A stretch of DNA of 55,331 nucleotides from Methanobacteriota archaeon (lineage in GTDB: Archaea; Halobacteriota; Methanomicrobia; Methanomicrobiales; Methanoculleaceae), in assembly GCA_030446015.1 (NCBI GenBank), contig JASUSO010000003.1, positions 1 through 55,331 on the forward strand. Reading direction: 5' to 3'. Position numbers and translations under genes: made by a program. Positions 29,693-37,893 of this stretch are shown piece by piece; within the stretch, counting starts at the first letter, position 1, and each line of letters begins with the position of its first letter. A model generated the notes under the pieces. That model did no database searches. It was not told the origin of the DNA and worked only from the letters and a program-made list of their open reading frames with translations.

Positions 29693-30583
29693 ATGACGAA
29701 GATCCGAAGTGTTGCCATCTATGGCAAAGGCGGAATCGGAAAATCGACGACGACATCCAATCTCAGCGCAGCCCTTGCCGATATGGGAAAACGCGTCATC
29801 CAGATCGGATGCGACCCAAAGAGCGACTCGACCAACAACCTCCGTGGAGGGAGATCGATCCCGACGGTCCTCGATGCCATCAGGAGCGGGAAGGTGGTCG
29901 AGATAGAGGATATCGTGTACGAAGGGTTCGGCGGCGTCCTCTGCATTGAGGCTGGAGGTCCGGAGCCGGGTGTCGGTTGCGCCGGACGCGGGATCATCGC
30001 CGCAATCGAGCTCCTCCGCCAGAAGAAGGTCTTTGAGGAGTACCGGCCCGACGTCGTCCTCTACGACGTCCTCGGAGACGTGGTCTGCGGCGGGTTCTCC
30101 GTTCCCATCCGCGAGGGCGTTGCCGAGCAGGTCTACACCGTGACGTCTGCAGACTTCATGGCCATCTACGCTGCAAACAACCTCTTCAAGGGGATACAGA
30201 AGTACGCCAGCAGCGGCGGTGCGCTCTTCTCCGGCATCATCGCCAACTCGGTGACGCTGCCGATCCAGCGGGAGATCATCGACGACTTCGCGTCGCGGAC
30301 CAGTACCACCATTGCAGAGTACGTCCCGCGGTCCGATACGATCACCCGGAGCGAACTCCTGGGCCAGACCGCAATCGAGTACGATCCGGACTCAGAGCAG
30401 GCAGACGTCTATCGCAGCCTTGCACGAACACTGCTGCAGAACGAGGAGAAGTACGTCCCAAAGCCGCTCGAGGCAGCGGAACTGAAAGTGTGGGCGGAGT
30501 CGTGGTCGGATCGGCTCCTTACGAAGAAGAACGACGCGCGATCGACGTCCGGGTCACGGAATATCGCCTCGACGAGCACGTAG
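29693..30583 (+). CDS. NifH-like reductase of a nitrogenase-like system
   Basis: A 296-residue P-loop protein: GKGGIGKST at 11-19, and cluster cysteines C96 (VGCAGRG) and C132 (GDVVCGGF) that would hold a [4Fe-4S] cluster between two subunits. The start has AAGGAGG upstream. It differs from true NifH in several conserved loops (KSDSTNNL, RSIPTVLD), so it belongs to the nitrogenase-like groups. The last 25 residues are low-complexity. It heads a three-gene operon with NifD- and NifK-like partners and probably delivers electrons to them with ATP hydrolysis. Confidence 0.9.
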   Translation: MTKIRSVAIYGKGGIGKSTTTSNLSAALADMGKRVIQIGCDPKSDSTNNLRGGRSIPTVLDAIRSGKVVEIEDIVYEGFGGVLCIEAGGPEPGVGCAGRGIIAAIELLRQKKVFEEYRPDVVLYDVLGDVVCGGFSVPIREGVAEQVYTVTSADFMAIYAANNLFKGIQKYASSGGALFSGIIANSVTLPIQREIIDDFASRTSTTIAEYVPRSDTITRSELLGQTAIEYDPDSEQADVYRSLARTLLQNEEKYVPKPLEAAELKVWAESWSDRLLTKKNDARSTSGSRNIASTST

Positions 30584-30613
30584 CGGCATGCACCTGAGAT
30601 CGGGGAAATTGAT

Positions 30614-32167
30614 ATGGTATTTGCGACACGAGATGAGGCCGATTCGGCACTCTACGAGAAGAGGATAGACCTCTCCCAGGCGACCTGCCCCAACCGCGAA
30701 CAGAGGGCGAACGGCATCAACATCTTCTACGGCAAGGCAAGCGACCTCATCGAGAAGGCCCGGTCGGGGTGCCTGCAGAACCACGAGCGTGGTTTTGCAC
30801 AGTCATCCGGCTGCTCGCTGAACTTCTACCTCTCCGTCCGCGTCGGCACCATACGGGATGCTGCGACGATCTTCCACGCGCCGGTCGGTTGCTCCTCGTC
30901 GGCACTCGGGTACCGGGAGCTCTTCCGGGGGGTCCCTGTCGAGCTGGGAAGGCCGGCGGAGTACGACCTCCACTGGATGACCACGAACCTGCGCGAGAAG
31001 GACGTCGTCTACGGAGCGGGAGATAAGTTGAAGAAGGCGATCTACGAGGCTCAAGAGCGGTATAACCCAAAGGCCATCTTCATCCTCACCTCCTGCACCA
31101 CCGGCATCATCGGTGAGGATATCGAGGGGGCGGTTGCCGACGTTCAGCCGCACATCGACGCACGGATCGTTCCCATCCACTGCGAGGGGGTGCGCTCCAG
31201 GCTTGTGCAGACCGGCTATGACGCCTTCTGGCATGCGGTGCTGAAGTACCTGGTGAAGAAGCCGGAGAAGAAGCAGACAGACCTCGTGAACGTGGCGAGT
31301 ATGCTCTCGTATACCTGGCAGGACCGCCTTGAGATCCAGCGCCTGCTCGGCAAGATCAGACTCCGTGCAAACCTGATCCCGGAGTTTGCAACGGTCGAGC
31401 AGTTTCAGCAACTCTCGGAGGCCGCCGTAACCGCACCGCTCTGCCCAACCTACACCGACTACCTCTCGCGCGGGCTCGAACAGGAGTACGGCGTGCCCTA
31501 CTTCATGTATCCTTCGCCGATGGGCATCACCAACACCGACGAATGGCTCAGGCAGATAGGGAAGTACACCGGCAGGTCCGACGAGGTCGAAGCCCTCATC
31601 GAGGAGGAGCATCGGATCTGGGAGCCGAAGATGCAGGCCATACGGTCCGAGTTCGATCGGATCGCCGCAGAGAAGGGCAGCAAGGTGAGCGTTCTCGGTT
31701 CGCTCGGCCAGGGGCGGCTGCTGGCGCAGATGCCCTTCTTCGACGAACTCGGACTGACGTCGCCCGCGGCGATGTCGCAGGACTACGACAACCTGATCCT
31801 CGAAGAACTCGAGGAGGTCGTCTCCCGGGTCGGCGACTTCGACCTGCTGGTCAATACGTTCCAGGCGGCGGAGCAGTCGCATATTACGAGGAAACTCGAC
31901 CCCGACCTGACGCTCACCTGCCCGTTCCAGGGAGGAGCGTACAAGCGGATCAAGGGTGCGACCCGGATCCACGCCCTGCGCGGCGACCCGCATCCCTGGA
32001 GCGCCCAGAGCGGCTATACGGGGGCGGTGGCCTACGGAAACTTCCTGCTCCAGGCGTTGAAGAGCAGGTCGTTCCAGAAGACCCTCAAGGAGAAGACGAA
32101 GGACAGCTATCGCGACTGGTGGTTCAAACAGGGCAACCCCCTGTATTACATGAAGAAGGTGGTATAA
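30614..32167 (+). CDS. NifD-like catalytic subunit, unknown substrate
   Basis: A 517-residue nitrogenase component 1 homologue. P-cluster-type cysteines are C67 (SSGCSLN), C93 (APVGCSSS) and C161 (TSCTTGIIGEDI). Equivalents of the FeMo-cofactor ligands may be C277 (APLCPTYTDYL, before a GVPYF strand) and H460 (GDPHPWSAQSGY). An N-terminal TCPNREQRANG motif is also present. It is longer than CfbD and is paired with a NifK-like protein, so it is not the F430-synthesis enzyme. No nifE, nifN, nifB or nifI is nearby. Methylthio-alkane reductase is a known relative that works on C-S bonds. Confidence 0.85.
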   Translation: MVFATRDEADSALYEKRIDLSQATCPNREQRANGINIFYGKASDLIEKARSGCLQNHERGFAQSSGCSLNFYLSVRVGTIRDAATIFHAPVGCSSSALGYRELFRGVPVELGRPAEYDLHWMTTNLREKDVVYGAGDKLKKAIYEAQERYNPKAIFILTSCTTGIIGEDIEGAVADVQPHIDARIVPIHCEGVRSRLVQTGYDAFWHAVLKYLVKKPEKKQTDLVNVASMLSYTWQDRLEIQRLLGKIRLRANLIPEFATVEQFQQLSEAAVTAPLCPTYTDYLSRGLEQEYGVPYFMYPSPMGITNTDEWLRQIGKYTGRSDEVEALIEEEHRIWEPKMQAIRSEFDRIAAEKGSKVSVLGSLGQGRLLAQMPFFDELGLTSPAAMSQDYDNLILEELEEVVSRVGDFDLLVNTFQAAEQSHITRKLDPDLTLTCPFQGGAYKRIKGATRIHALRGDPHPWSAQSGYTGAVAYGNFLLQALKSRSFQKTLKEKTKDSYRDWWFKQGNPLYYMKKVV

Positions 32168-32168
32168 T

Positions 32169-33524
32169 ATGACGAATTCGGAGGCAAAAGGGGCATATGG
32201 CCCGAAAGATGCCCCGGAGCCCTCTGCAATCGAGGCCCCCAGGTTTTCCTGCGCCCTCGGGGGAGCGCTTGGCACGGCGGTCGGGATCTACGGCGTTGTC
32301 CCCATCCTTCACTCCGGTGCAGGATGCGGTATCGGGCAGCTCTTCGGGCAGCTCTATGCCGGGGGACAGAACGCCGGCGGGCCGCAGGGAGGGACCAGCA
32401 CCCCCTGCTCTTCGCTTGTGGAGCACCATGTGGTATTCGGAGGAGAGGAGAAACTCCGGGACCTGATCCGCGCCAGCACTGAGTTGATGGAAGGAGAGAT
32501 CTATGCGGTCATAAACGGCTGCGTCCCGTCGCTGATCGGCGACGACCTGAACGCTGTTGCAAAGGAGTTCCGCGGGAAGAACGATATCTTCTTTGTGCGG
32601 TCAGCCGGGTTTGCCGGAAATTCGTACGAAGGCTATGAACTCTTCTTCGAAGGGCTGATAGAGGACCTCCTCAAGCCGGCGGAGGAGATCCGGCCAAAGA
32701 CGGTGAACGTCTTCGGCATCGTCCCGTACCAGCATGTCTTCTGGAAAGGCGATGCGAGGACCATCAAGAACCTTCTCGCTGAGATCGGGATAACGGCCAA
32801 CGTCTTCCTCGCGGAGTTCGACGGAGCGGCTCAGCTGCTTGAGATCCCTGCTGCGGAGTACAACATCGTGCTCTCCACCTGGAACGGCCACCGGACGGCG
32901 AGGCTGCTGGAAGAGAGGTTCGGCACGCCGTACCTGACCTTCCCGTCGGTCCCCGTGGGGCCGAAGCAGACCGCGGAGTTCCTGCGCAGGGTGGCGAAGG
33001 TCTTCGATATATCGGAAGAGATTGTCGAGCGGGTGATCGCACGGGAAGAGCAACGGGTGTACCGGTTCATCGAATACGGAGGCGATGCCCACATGCTCGT
33101 CCGGCCGCACCCGTTCTTTGCGATTGCGGCGGATTCGGGGACTGCGATCGGCATCTCGCGCTTCCTCATCAACGAGCTCGGCTACCTGCCGGATATCGTC
33201 CAGATCACCGACGACCCGCCGGAGGAGGTGCGTGCGGAGATCGTCAAATGGCTCACGCAGGACCTTGAGACCCCTCTCACACCGGAGGTGGTCTTCGAGA
33301 CGGATGCGCACCTCATACGGCAGAACTTGAAGGGCAGGCCGTTCCTGTTCCTGTTTGCAAGTTCCCTCGAAGCCCCGATCGCTCTCGCGGAATGGGGCGC
33401 TCTCCCCATAACCGTCGCGTTCCCTGCGTTGAACCGGCTCATCCTGAATCGGACCTACGCCGGATTCGACGGAGCCCTGACTCTGTTTGAAGAGATCATC
33501 AGTTCGTTTGTCGGGCCCCTGTGA
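32169..33524 (+). CDS. NifK-like subunit
   Basis: A 451-residue partner starting one base after the NifD-like stop. Cysteines C28 (RFSCALGG), C53 (GAGCGIG) and C118 (INGCVPSLIGDDL) match the NifK P-cluster set; C80 (STPCSSL) is extra. The C-terminal half keeps the Rossmann-like repeats of the family (FGIVPYQHVFWKG, RFGTPYLTFPSVPVGPKQT). With the NifD-like subunit it should form the heterotetramer. A strong terminator overlaps its stop. Confidence 0.85.
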   Translation: MTNSEAKGAYGPKDAPEPSAIEAPRFSCALGGALGTAVGIYGVVPILHSGAGCGIGQLFGQLYAGGQNAGGPQGGTSTPCSSLVEHHVVFGGEEKLRDLIRASTELMEGEIYAVINGCVPSLIGDDLNAVAKEFRGKNDIFFVRSAGFAGNSYEGYELFFEGLIEDLLKPAEEIRPKTVNVFGIVPYQHVFWKGDARTIKNLLAEIGITANVFLAEFDGAAQLLEIPAAEYNIVLSTWNGHRTARLLEERFGTPYLTFPSVPVGPKQTAEFLRRVAKVFDISEEIVERVIAREEQRVYRFIEYGGDAHMLVRPHPFFAIAADSGTAIGISRFLINELGYLPDIVQITDDPPEEVRAEIVKWLTQDLETPLTPEVVFETDAHLIRQNLKGRPFLFLFASSLEAPIALAEWGALPITVAFPALNRLILNRTYAGFDGALTLFEEIISSFVGPL

Positions 33525-33552
33525 CGGAGATCTCCGTCTTCCTCTCTTTTTT
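33523..33552 (+). terminator. Terminator of the nitrogenase-like operon
   Basis: GACGGAGATCTCCGTC is a perfect 16-base palindrome overlapping the stop codon, followed by TTCCTCTCTTTTTT. Confidence 0.75.
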
Positions 33553-33710
33553 CCGGGTGTGGGCGATCGTCATCGAACGCGCCGGTGCAATTATAGTAAG
33601 CGCCCGGAGTTGAGGTCTCCGGCATGAAAAAAAAGTGTTCTGGTCTGTCCGCAACGGGACAGGGGAGGACGTTCAGGAGGATACGTCGATGAAACGCATA
33701 GGAGGCCGCA

Positions 33711-33965
33711 TCATGCGGTTACCACCTCCGGCTCCGGGACGTTCAGCCCGTACAGGCTCTGGCGGGCATCGATGAAGTAGTGGCGCTCTATAAGTATCTT
33801 TTCTTCTTTGAGCCTGCTCAGGGCGTATCTCACGGTTCGCGCCGGCAGCGAGGTCTCGCGGATCAGGTCTTTCTGGGTGAACTGACCGCCTGTTTCGAGG
33901 ACCTTGTACACGAGTTTTGCCGACGGCGGGAGGTGTCCGATCTTTGCCAGTATCTTCTCATTCAC
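33711..33965 (-). CDS. Small winged-helix regulator
   Basis: An 84-residue protein: helix-rich start (LPPSAKLVYKVLETGG), then a clear helix-turn-helix (FTQKDLIRETSLPARTVRYALSRLKEE) and wing (KILIERHYFIDARQSLY). This is a MarR/ArsR-like minimal DNA-binding domain with no ligand domain and no cysteines. An operator palindrome lies 59 bases upstream, so it may itself be in the sulfur regulon. It converges on the nitrogenase-like operon. Confidence 0.75.
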   Translation of the reverse strand: MNEKILAKIGHLPPSAKLVYKVLETGGQFTQKDLIRETSLPARTVRYALSRLKEEKILIERHYFIDARQSLYGLNVPEPEVVTA

Positions 33966-34305
33966 GTTGCTTTCATTGACAAAAACGATCCCTCATAGTG
34001 GAATCACCATACTCAGGTAGGGATTCACAATTGTTAACTTTTTCGATCCTTCCTGCTATGGGTTCGATGGGCCGTCATCGTGGCATAACCGTGATTAGAG
34101 GCAATTCAGGCCGCATAATCCCGAATTCGCCAAAAATTGCCGGTATCGGTGCGTGGATCATCAGGGCTCCGTATGCATCGAGGGGATGCAGCTGCCTGCA
34201 AAAAATTCTCGCCGCGCATGTGGGGTGCATCTGCGGCAGTTCATGCAACAATCGCCATACGTCCCCGATATCGGGTAGAAGGCGGCAACGATCCACCCCG
34301 GCGCA
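33966..34305. other. Gene-free stretch upstream of the winged-helix gene
   Basis: Contains the operator at 34024 and an AT-rich island (34100-34150) with GGCAATTCAGGCC and CCAAAAATTGCCGG. Frames here on both strands are short and unconvincing. Confidence 0.5.
34024..34037 (+). promoter_or_regulatory. Operator palindrome upstream of the winged-helix gene
   Basis: TTCACAATTGTTAA, 59 bases before the start at 33965. No clear TATA box could be placed. Confidence 0.72.
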
Positions 34306-34590
34306 TCATTCGAGGATCGTCAATTCGAACCTGCCTTCCATGCATGTGGCGGCAAAATCGAGGAAATCCCTCATATTTTCAGACATCTCCGACGAGAGCG
34401 ACGGCGAGACGTAGACGATGATATGCGGGTTCTCCCTGTTCTTCTTTAACTCCAGGTACAGGTCCCTGAAGATGATGAGGACCGTCCTGAAGTTCACCCT
34501 TCTCGTGATCCGGATGTGGCCGGTGCCTTCCGAATCGATCAGGACCCGGTAACTCGGCGTCTTTCTAAAAAATGGGTCTTCTGACTGCAT
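34306..34590 (-). CDS. Hypothetical protein
   Basis: From ATG 34590 (94 aa): beta-strand-rich sequence (RVLIDSEGTGHIRITRRVNF, RTVLIIFRDLYLELKKN, HIIVYVSPSL) then an amphipathic helix (MSENMRDFLDFAATCMEG) and a final strand. It reads as a real alpha/beta protein, but I do not recognise it. The frame is open to 34695, so a longer start is possible. The 34591-34905 stretch otherwise holds an AT-rich island near 34850-34900 and no supported gene. Confidence 0.5.
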   Translation of the reverse strand: MQSEDPFFRKTPSYRVLIDSEGTGHIRITRRVNFRTVLIIFRDLYLELKKNRENPHIIVYVSPSLSSEMSENMRDFLDFAATCMEGRFELTILE

Positions 34591-34905
34591 ATCCTGTGCC
34601 GTATCGTTGTCTGCTCCTCTGCTCCTGCACAGTGTCTGTACACTGGTGGTACTGGACATTCCGTAGACCGAGCCGATCAGGATGGGGCAGAGCACACCCT
34701 GATGCTGTAACTATGGGGATCAGCATGATTCGGCCCGACCGTCAGTTTACCGACGCACGCTTTCCTGTGGATGGCCGCCTTCCTCTCTCCTCCCACAGGA
34801 TCACCTTGTGGGGCGGAAAACCATTTATGCGCTGGTGATTCAGCAAGTTCTTGCGGGATAATTCGGATTTTTTCCTGACTGCGGCAAATGTTGCGGGATG
34901 TCTTC

Positions 34906-35421
34906 TCATCGTTCCGGCTGCTCCAGCTCCTTCTGGTACATCACGACGTCGAGGACCTTTCCCGCCACCTCTCCGACGTTCCGGAGGTGAGCGCATCGGG
35001 AATACTCCGCCGCCTCAAAAAGCCTGGTGCTCGCACGGTTCTCACCCGTGGCCGTTCCCAGGATCACACGTATCCCCGCCCTTCTTGCGTGATCCTCAAG
35101 GAACGAGAGAGCGATCTTCCCGATCCCTCTCCCGGTATACTCCGGTTTTAAGTAGATCGAGATCTCCGCCGTCCTGTCATATGCCCGCACGTTTTTGTAC
35201 CTGCGTATCCCGCAATATCCCAGGACATCTTCATCATCCAGGATCAGGTACGCCCGGTAGACCGGATCGCCCGGCGGGAAGTCCCTGCTCAACTCCGCCG
35301 GGGTGATATCGCCGTCGTGAAACGTTGCGGTCGTGTGGAGGCTGTAATAGTTGTAAATCTCTGCAATGACCGGGAGGTCCCCTTCCCGCGCCAGCTGAAA
35401 TCTGATTGCCGTCTGTTTCAC
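34906..35421 (-). CDS. GNAT N-acetyltransferase, phosphinothricin-acetyltransferase-like
   Basis: A 171-residue GNAT protein: IRFQLAREGDLPVIAEIYNYY at the start, a central AEISIYLKPEYTGRGIGKIAL with the acetyl-CoA loop (TGRGIG), and GTATGENRASTRLFEAAEYSR near the C-terminus. Related enzymes acetylate small amines such as phosphinothricin or methionine sulfone. Here the substrate is unknown. Confidence 0.85.
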   Translation of the reverse strand: MKQTAIRFQLAREGDLPVIAEIYNYYSLHTTATFHDGDITPAELSRDFPPGDPVYRAYLILDDEDVLGYCGIRRYKNVRAYDRTAEISIYLKPEYTGRGIGKIALSFLEDHARRAGIRVILGTATGENRASTRLFEAAEYSRCAHLRNVGEVAGKVLDVVMYQKELEQPER

Positions 35422-35544
35422 CGCCTCTGAGCTGTATGATCCCGGTGTGTCGGTGCGATATCCGCCGAGATCTCGGCTGCAAATCGCACGACTGTCCGTT
35501 CGTATCCCGCCGTGGGGGTGCTCCGTACCCCCACCCCGTCGGTA

Positions 35545-36441
35545 TCAGCGCCCACGGTACCGGAGCGTCTCGCTCTCGCTGAGGAGATGGACGTCAAGCC
35601 CCGGCATTGCCTCGCCGAGCCCGCGGGAGGCGCCGGCGATTGCCGCCGGGTCGTCGTAGTGATTCACCGCTTCCACGATCGCCCGTGCCGTCCGTTCCGG
35701 GTTGGCCGACTTGAAGATGCCCGAGCCCACAAAGACCCCGTCGGCGCCGAGCTGCATCATCAGCGCCGCATCCGCGGGGGTTGCAATCCCGCCGGCCGAG
35801 AAGTTCACCACGGGGAGCCTGCCGAGACGTGCGGACTCGATGACGAGTTCCGCCGGCGCTTCTATCTCGCGGGCGCGGTTGATCAGCTCCTGCTCGCTCA
35901 TCCCCTGCAGGAGCCGGATCTCGCCCATGATCGCACGCATGTGCCGGACGGCCTCGACGACGTTGCCGGTACCGGCCTCGCCCTTGGTCCGGATCATCGC
36001 CGCACCCTCGTCGATCCGCCGGAGGGCTTCCCCGAGGTTCCGGGCGCCGCAGACGAACGGGACAGTGAACCGCTTCTTCTCGATGTGGTACTCCTCGTCG
36101 GCAGGCGTGAGAACCTCGCTCTCGTCGATCATGTCGACGCCGAGCGCCTCGAGCACCTGCGCCTCGACGAAATGGCCGATCCGTACCTTGCCCATCACCG
36201 GAATCGAGACAGCATCGATGATCTCCGCAACCTTCTCCGGGTCCGCCATCCGGGCCACGCCGCCTGCCTCCCGGATGTCGGCCGGGACGCGCTCGAGCGC
36301 CATCACCGCAACGGCGCCCGCTTCTTCTGCAATTCGTGCCTGCTCGGCGTTCACGACATCCATGATGACGCCGCCTTTCTGCATGGACGCAAACCCCCTC
36401 TTCAGGAGTTCGGTACCGGATCTGAGGTCTTTTAAGTCCAT
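35545..36441 (-). CDS. pdxS: Pyridoxal 5'-phosphate synthase lyase subunit
   Basis: A 298-residue TIM barrel, strongly conserved ([20 protein letters not shown], catalytic lysine about K85 in [10 protein letters not shown], later [11 protein letters not shown]). It builds PLP from ribose 5-phosphate, glyceraldehyde 3-phosphate and ammonia; the glutaminase partner pdxT is not in the window. PLP is the cofactor of SepCysS, MetY, CysK, NifS and SufS here, and an operator lies about 120 bases upstream, so cofactor supply may be co-regulated. Confidence 0.95.
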   Translation of the reverse strand: MDLKDLRSGTELLKRGFASMQKGGVIMDVVNAEQARIAEEAGAVAVMALERVPADIREAGGVARMADPEKVAEIIDAVSIPVMGKVRIGHFVEAQVLEALGVDMIDESEVLTPADEEYHIEKKRFTVPFVCGARNLGEALRRIDEGAAMIRTKGEAGTGNVVEAVRHMRAIMGEIRLLQGMSEQELINRAREIEAPAELVIESARLGRLPVVNFSAGGIATPADAALMMQLGADGVFVGSGIFKSANPERTARAIVEAVNHYDDPAAIAGASRGLGEAMPGLDVHLLSESETLRYRGR

Positions 36442-36559
36442 ATTTTTCTCTCCTTTCCGGGATCTCGCTCAACCCGGTACCCGAATGCCGGGGCGGGTCA
36501 CTGATGAGCGTATCTCCCCTGTCCTGAGCAAACGTCTGTTCCATGAGGTTTTAAATATA

Positions 36560-36573
36560 TTCACAATTGTGAA
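36560..36573 (+). promoter_or_regulatory. Operator palindrome upstream of pdxS
   Basis: TTCACAATTGTGAA lies against ATATATTTAAAA (minus strand, about 36553), a good TATA box for leftward pdxS transcription. The operator would cover the BRE side rather than the start site. Confidence 0.75.
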
Positions 36574-37113
36574 CTTTCTTCCCGTCTCATCCGGCATCCG
36601 GGCGGCGCATTCCCGTAATCGCGCATATTACGGCAAATTTTGTCGATTTCGGCCGAAATAAATACTTCCGGCGCGTACCCGGATATCGTTCACGGATGCG
36701 AGCGGGAGAAGAGAAGCAAATCTGTATCGTCCGGCAGGGCGAAAACCCACGCTGCAGCACAGCACCCCGCCCGTTCGATCTGCCCCCTCTCCACCATGAT
36801 CCGGCACGGAGACGATGGTCGGGACAGAGCGCGTCTCTATGGATTCCTGTCGGGAGCAACTCCTCTCAGCCCCTCACCGGCCTGTTGCCGGGGCTCCGCC
36901 GCACAACCTCCTGGAGAAAAGTGCCTGTGCCGTCCCCCTTCCCGGTCTGTACCCCGGGAGGATGGGTCGGCTGCCTTCACCTCCCGCCGCACGCCCGTGA
37001 ACGATTGCATCCGATACGGCCGCTCTTCTGCACAGTGCGTACGGTTCTGAGCCCGGGGAGGGGGGCATCGACGAATGCCGCGAAGACGCCCCGGCGCAGA
37101 GGAGCGGGGTCGT
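36574..37113. other. Gene-free stretch between pdxS and fdhD
   Basis: Several overlapping frames occur on both strands but none looks like protein. An AT-rich island (36615-36665) contains ATTACGGCAAATTTTG and CGGCCGAAATAAATAC, resembling a rightward promoter with TATA AAATAAATA. A short untranslated RNA downstream is possible but unsupported. Confidence 0.4.
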
Positions 37114-37893
37114 TCACTCGCCGGCGGCCGCCTGCGACGCGCCGCGGACCCGCTCCAGCCCGGTGTAGATGTTCATCTTTCTGCTCCGGACGAACCCGAC
37201 GATCGTGAGCCCGCCCGCCTCTGCGGCCTCGATGGCGGTGGTGGTCGTCGCCCCCCGCGAGACGATCACCGGGATGTTTGCGACCAGGCACTTCCTGACC
37301 ATCTCGGAGGAGATCCGGCCGGAACTGACTGCAAACGTCCGTGAAAAGTCTATCCCGGCAAGAAGGCCGTGGCCGATGACCCGGTCGAGGGCGTTGTGCC
37401 GGCCGATATCCTCGGCGATCTGGATCGCCTTCCCCTCTTCGTCGAAGAGCCCGACGAGGTGGATGCCGCCGGTGATCCGGTGCAGATCCGAGTCGAGCGT
37501 CTCCTTCGTCGCCGCCCGGATTACCCCGGCCGGGAGGGTGAGGTCGGAGCGGATCACAGGGAGGCGTCCGGCGTCGAGGAACGACGCGCTCCCGCCGCAC
37601 CCGGAGAGGACGGTCTTGTGCGAGACGAGGATCGTAAACGGGTTCTTCGTGAGGACGCTCGCGGTATTCCCCTCGATCCGGATCGACTCGATCTCATCGA
37701 TGTTCCGAACGATCCGCTCCGTATAGAGGTATCCCACGACGAACTCCCGGAGCATCGTCGGGCTCGTCATCGCGGTGAGAGCATGGCGGCCGTTGACGGT
37801 CACGGAGAGCGGCATCTCCTCGACGACGGGGTGGGTTGCGGCGACGAACGACTCGTCGTCGACTCTCACGATCGGCAGTTCCCGGTAGAGCAT
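37114..37893 (-). CDS. fdhD: FdhD-family sulfurtransferase
   Basis: A 259-residue protein with the family core (LREFVVGYLYTERIV, IAEDIGRHNALDRVIG, SSGRISSEMV, SRGATTTTAIE). FdhD passes sulfur from a cysteine desulfurase to the Mo/W-bis-MGD cofactor of formate dehydrogenase. The usual CxxC loop reads LSGCGGSAS, with only one cysteine. The gene follows sufS with a one-base overlap, so the sulfur donor is encoded in the same operon. Formate dehydrogenase itself is not in the window. Confidence 0.9.
   Translation of the reverse strand: MLYRELPIVRVDDESFVAATHPVVEEMPLSVTVNGRHALTAMTSPTMLREFVVGYLYTERIVRNIDEIESIRIEGNTASVLTKNPFTILVSHKTVLSGCGGSASFLDAGRLPVIRSDLTLPAGVIRAATKETLDSDLHRITGGIHLVGLFDEEGKAIQIAEDIGRHNALDRVIGHGLLAGIDFSRTFAVSSGRISSEMVRKCLVANIPVIVSRGATTTTAIEAAEAGGLTIVGFVRSRKMNIYTGLERVRGASQAAAGE

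Noticed and set aside
29693-33524. True nitrogenase (NifHDK) or CfbCD
   Set aside because: No nifB, nifE, nifN or nifI nearby and divergent loops argue against nitrogenase; the presence of both D- and K-like genes argues against CfbCD. Kept as nitrogenase-like.
36587-37208. Overlapping frames between pdxS and fdhD on both strands
   Set aside because: None has a ribosome site or protein-like composition; they overlap each other and a probable promoter island.
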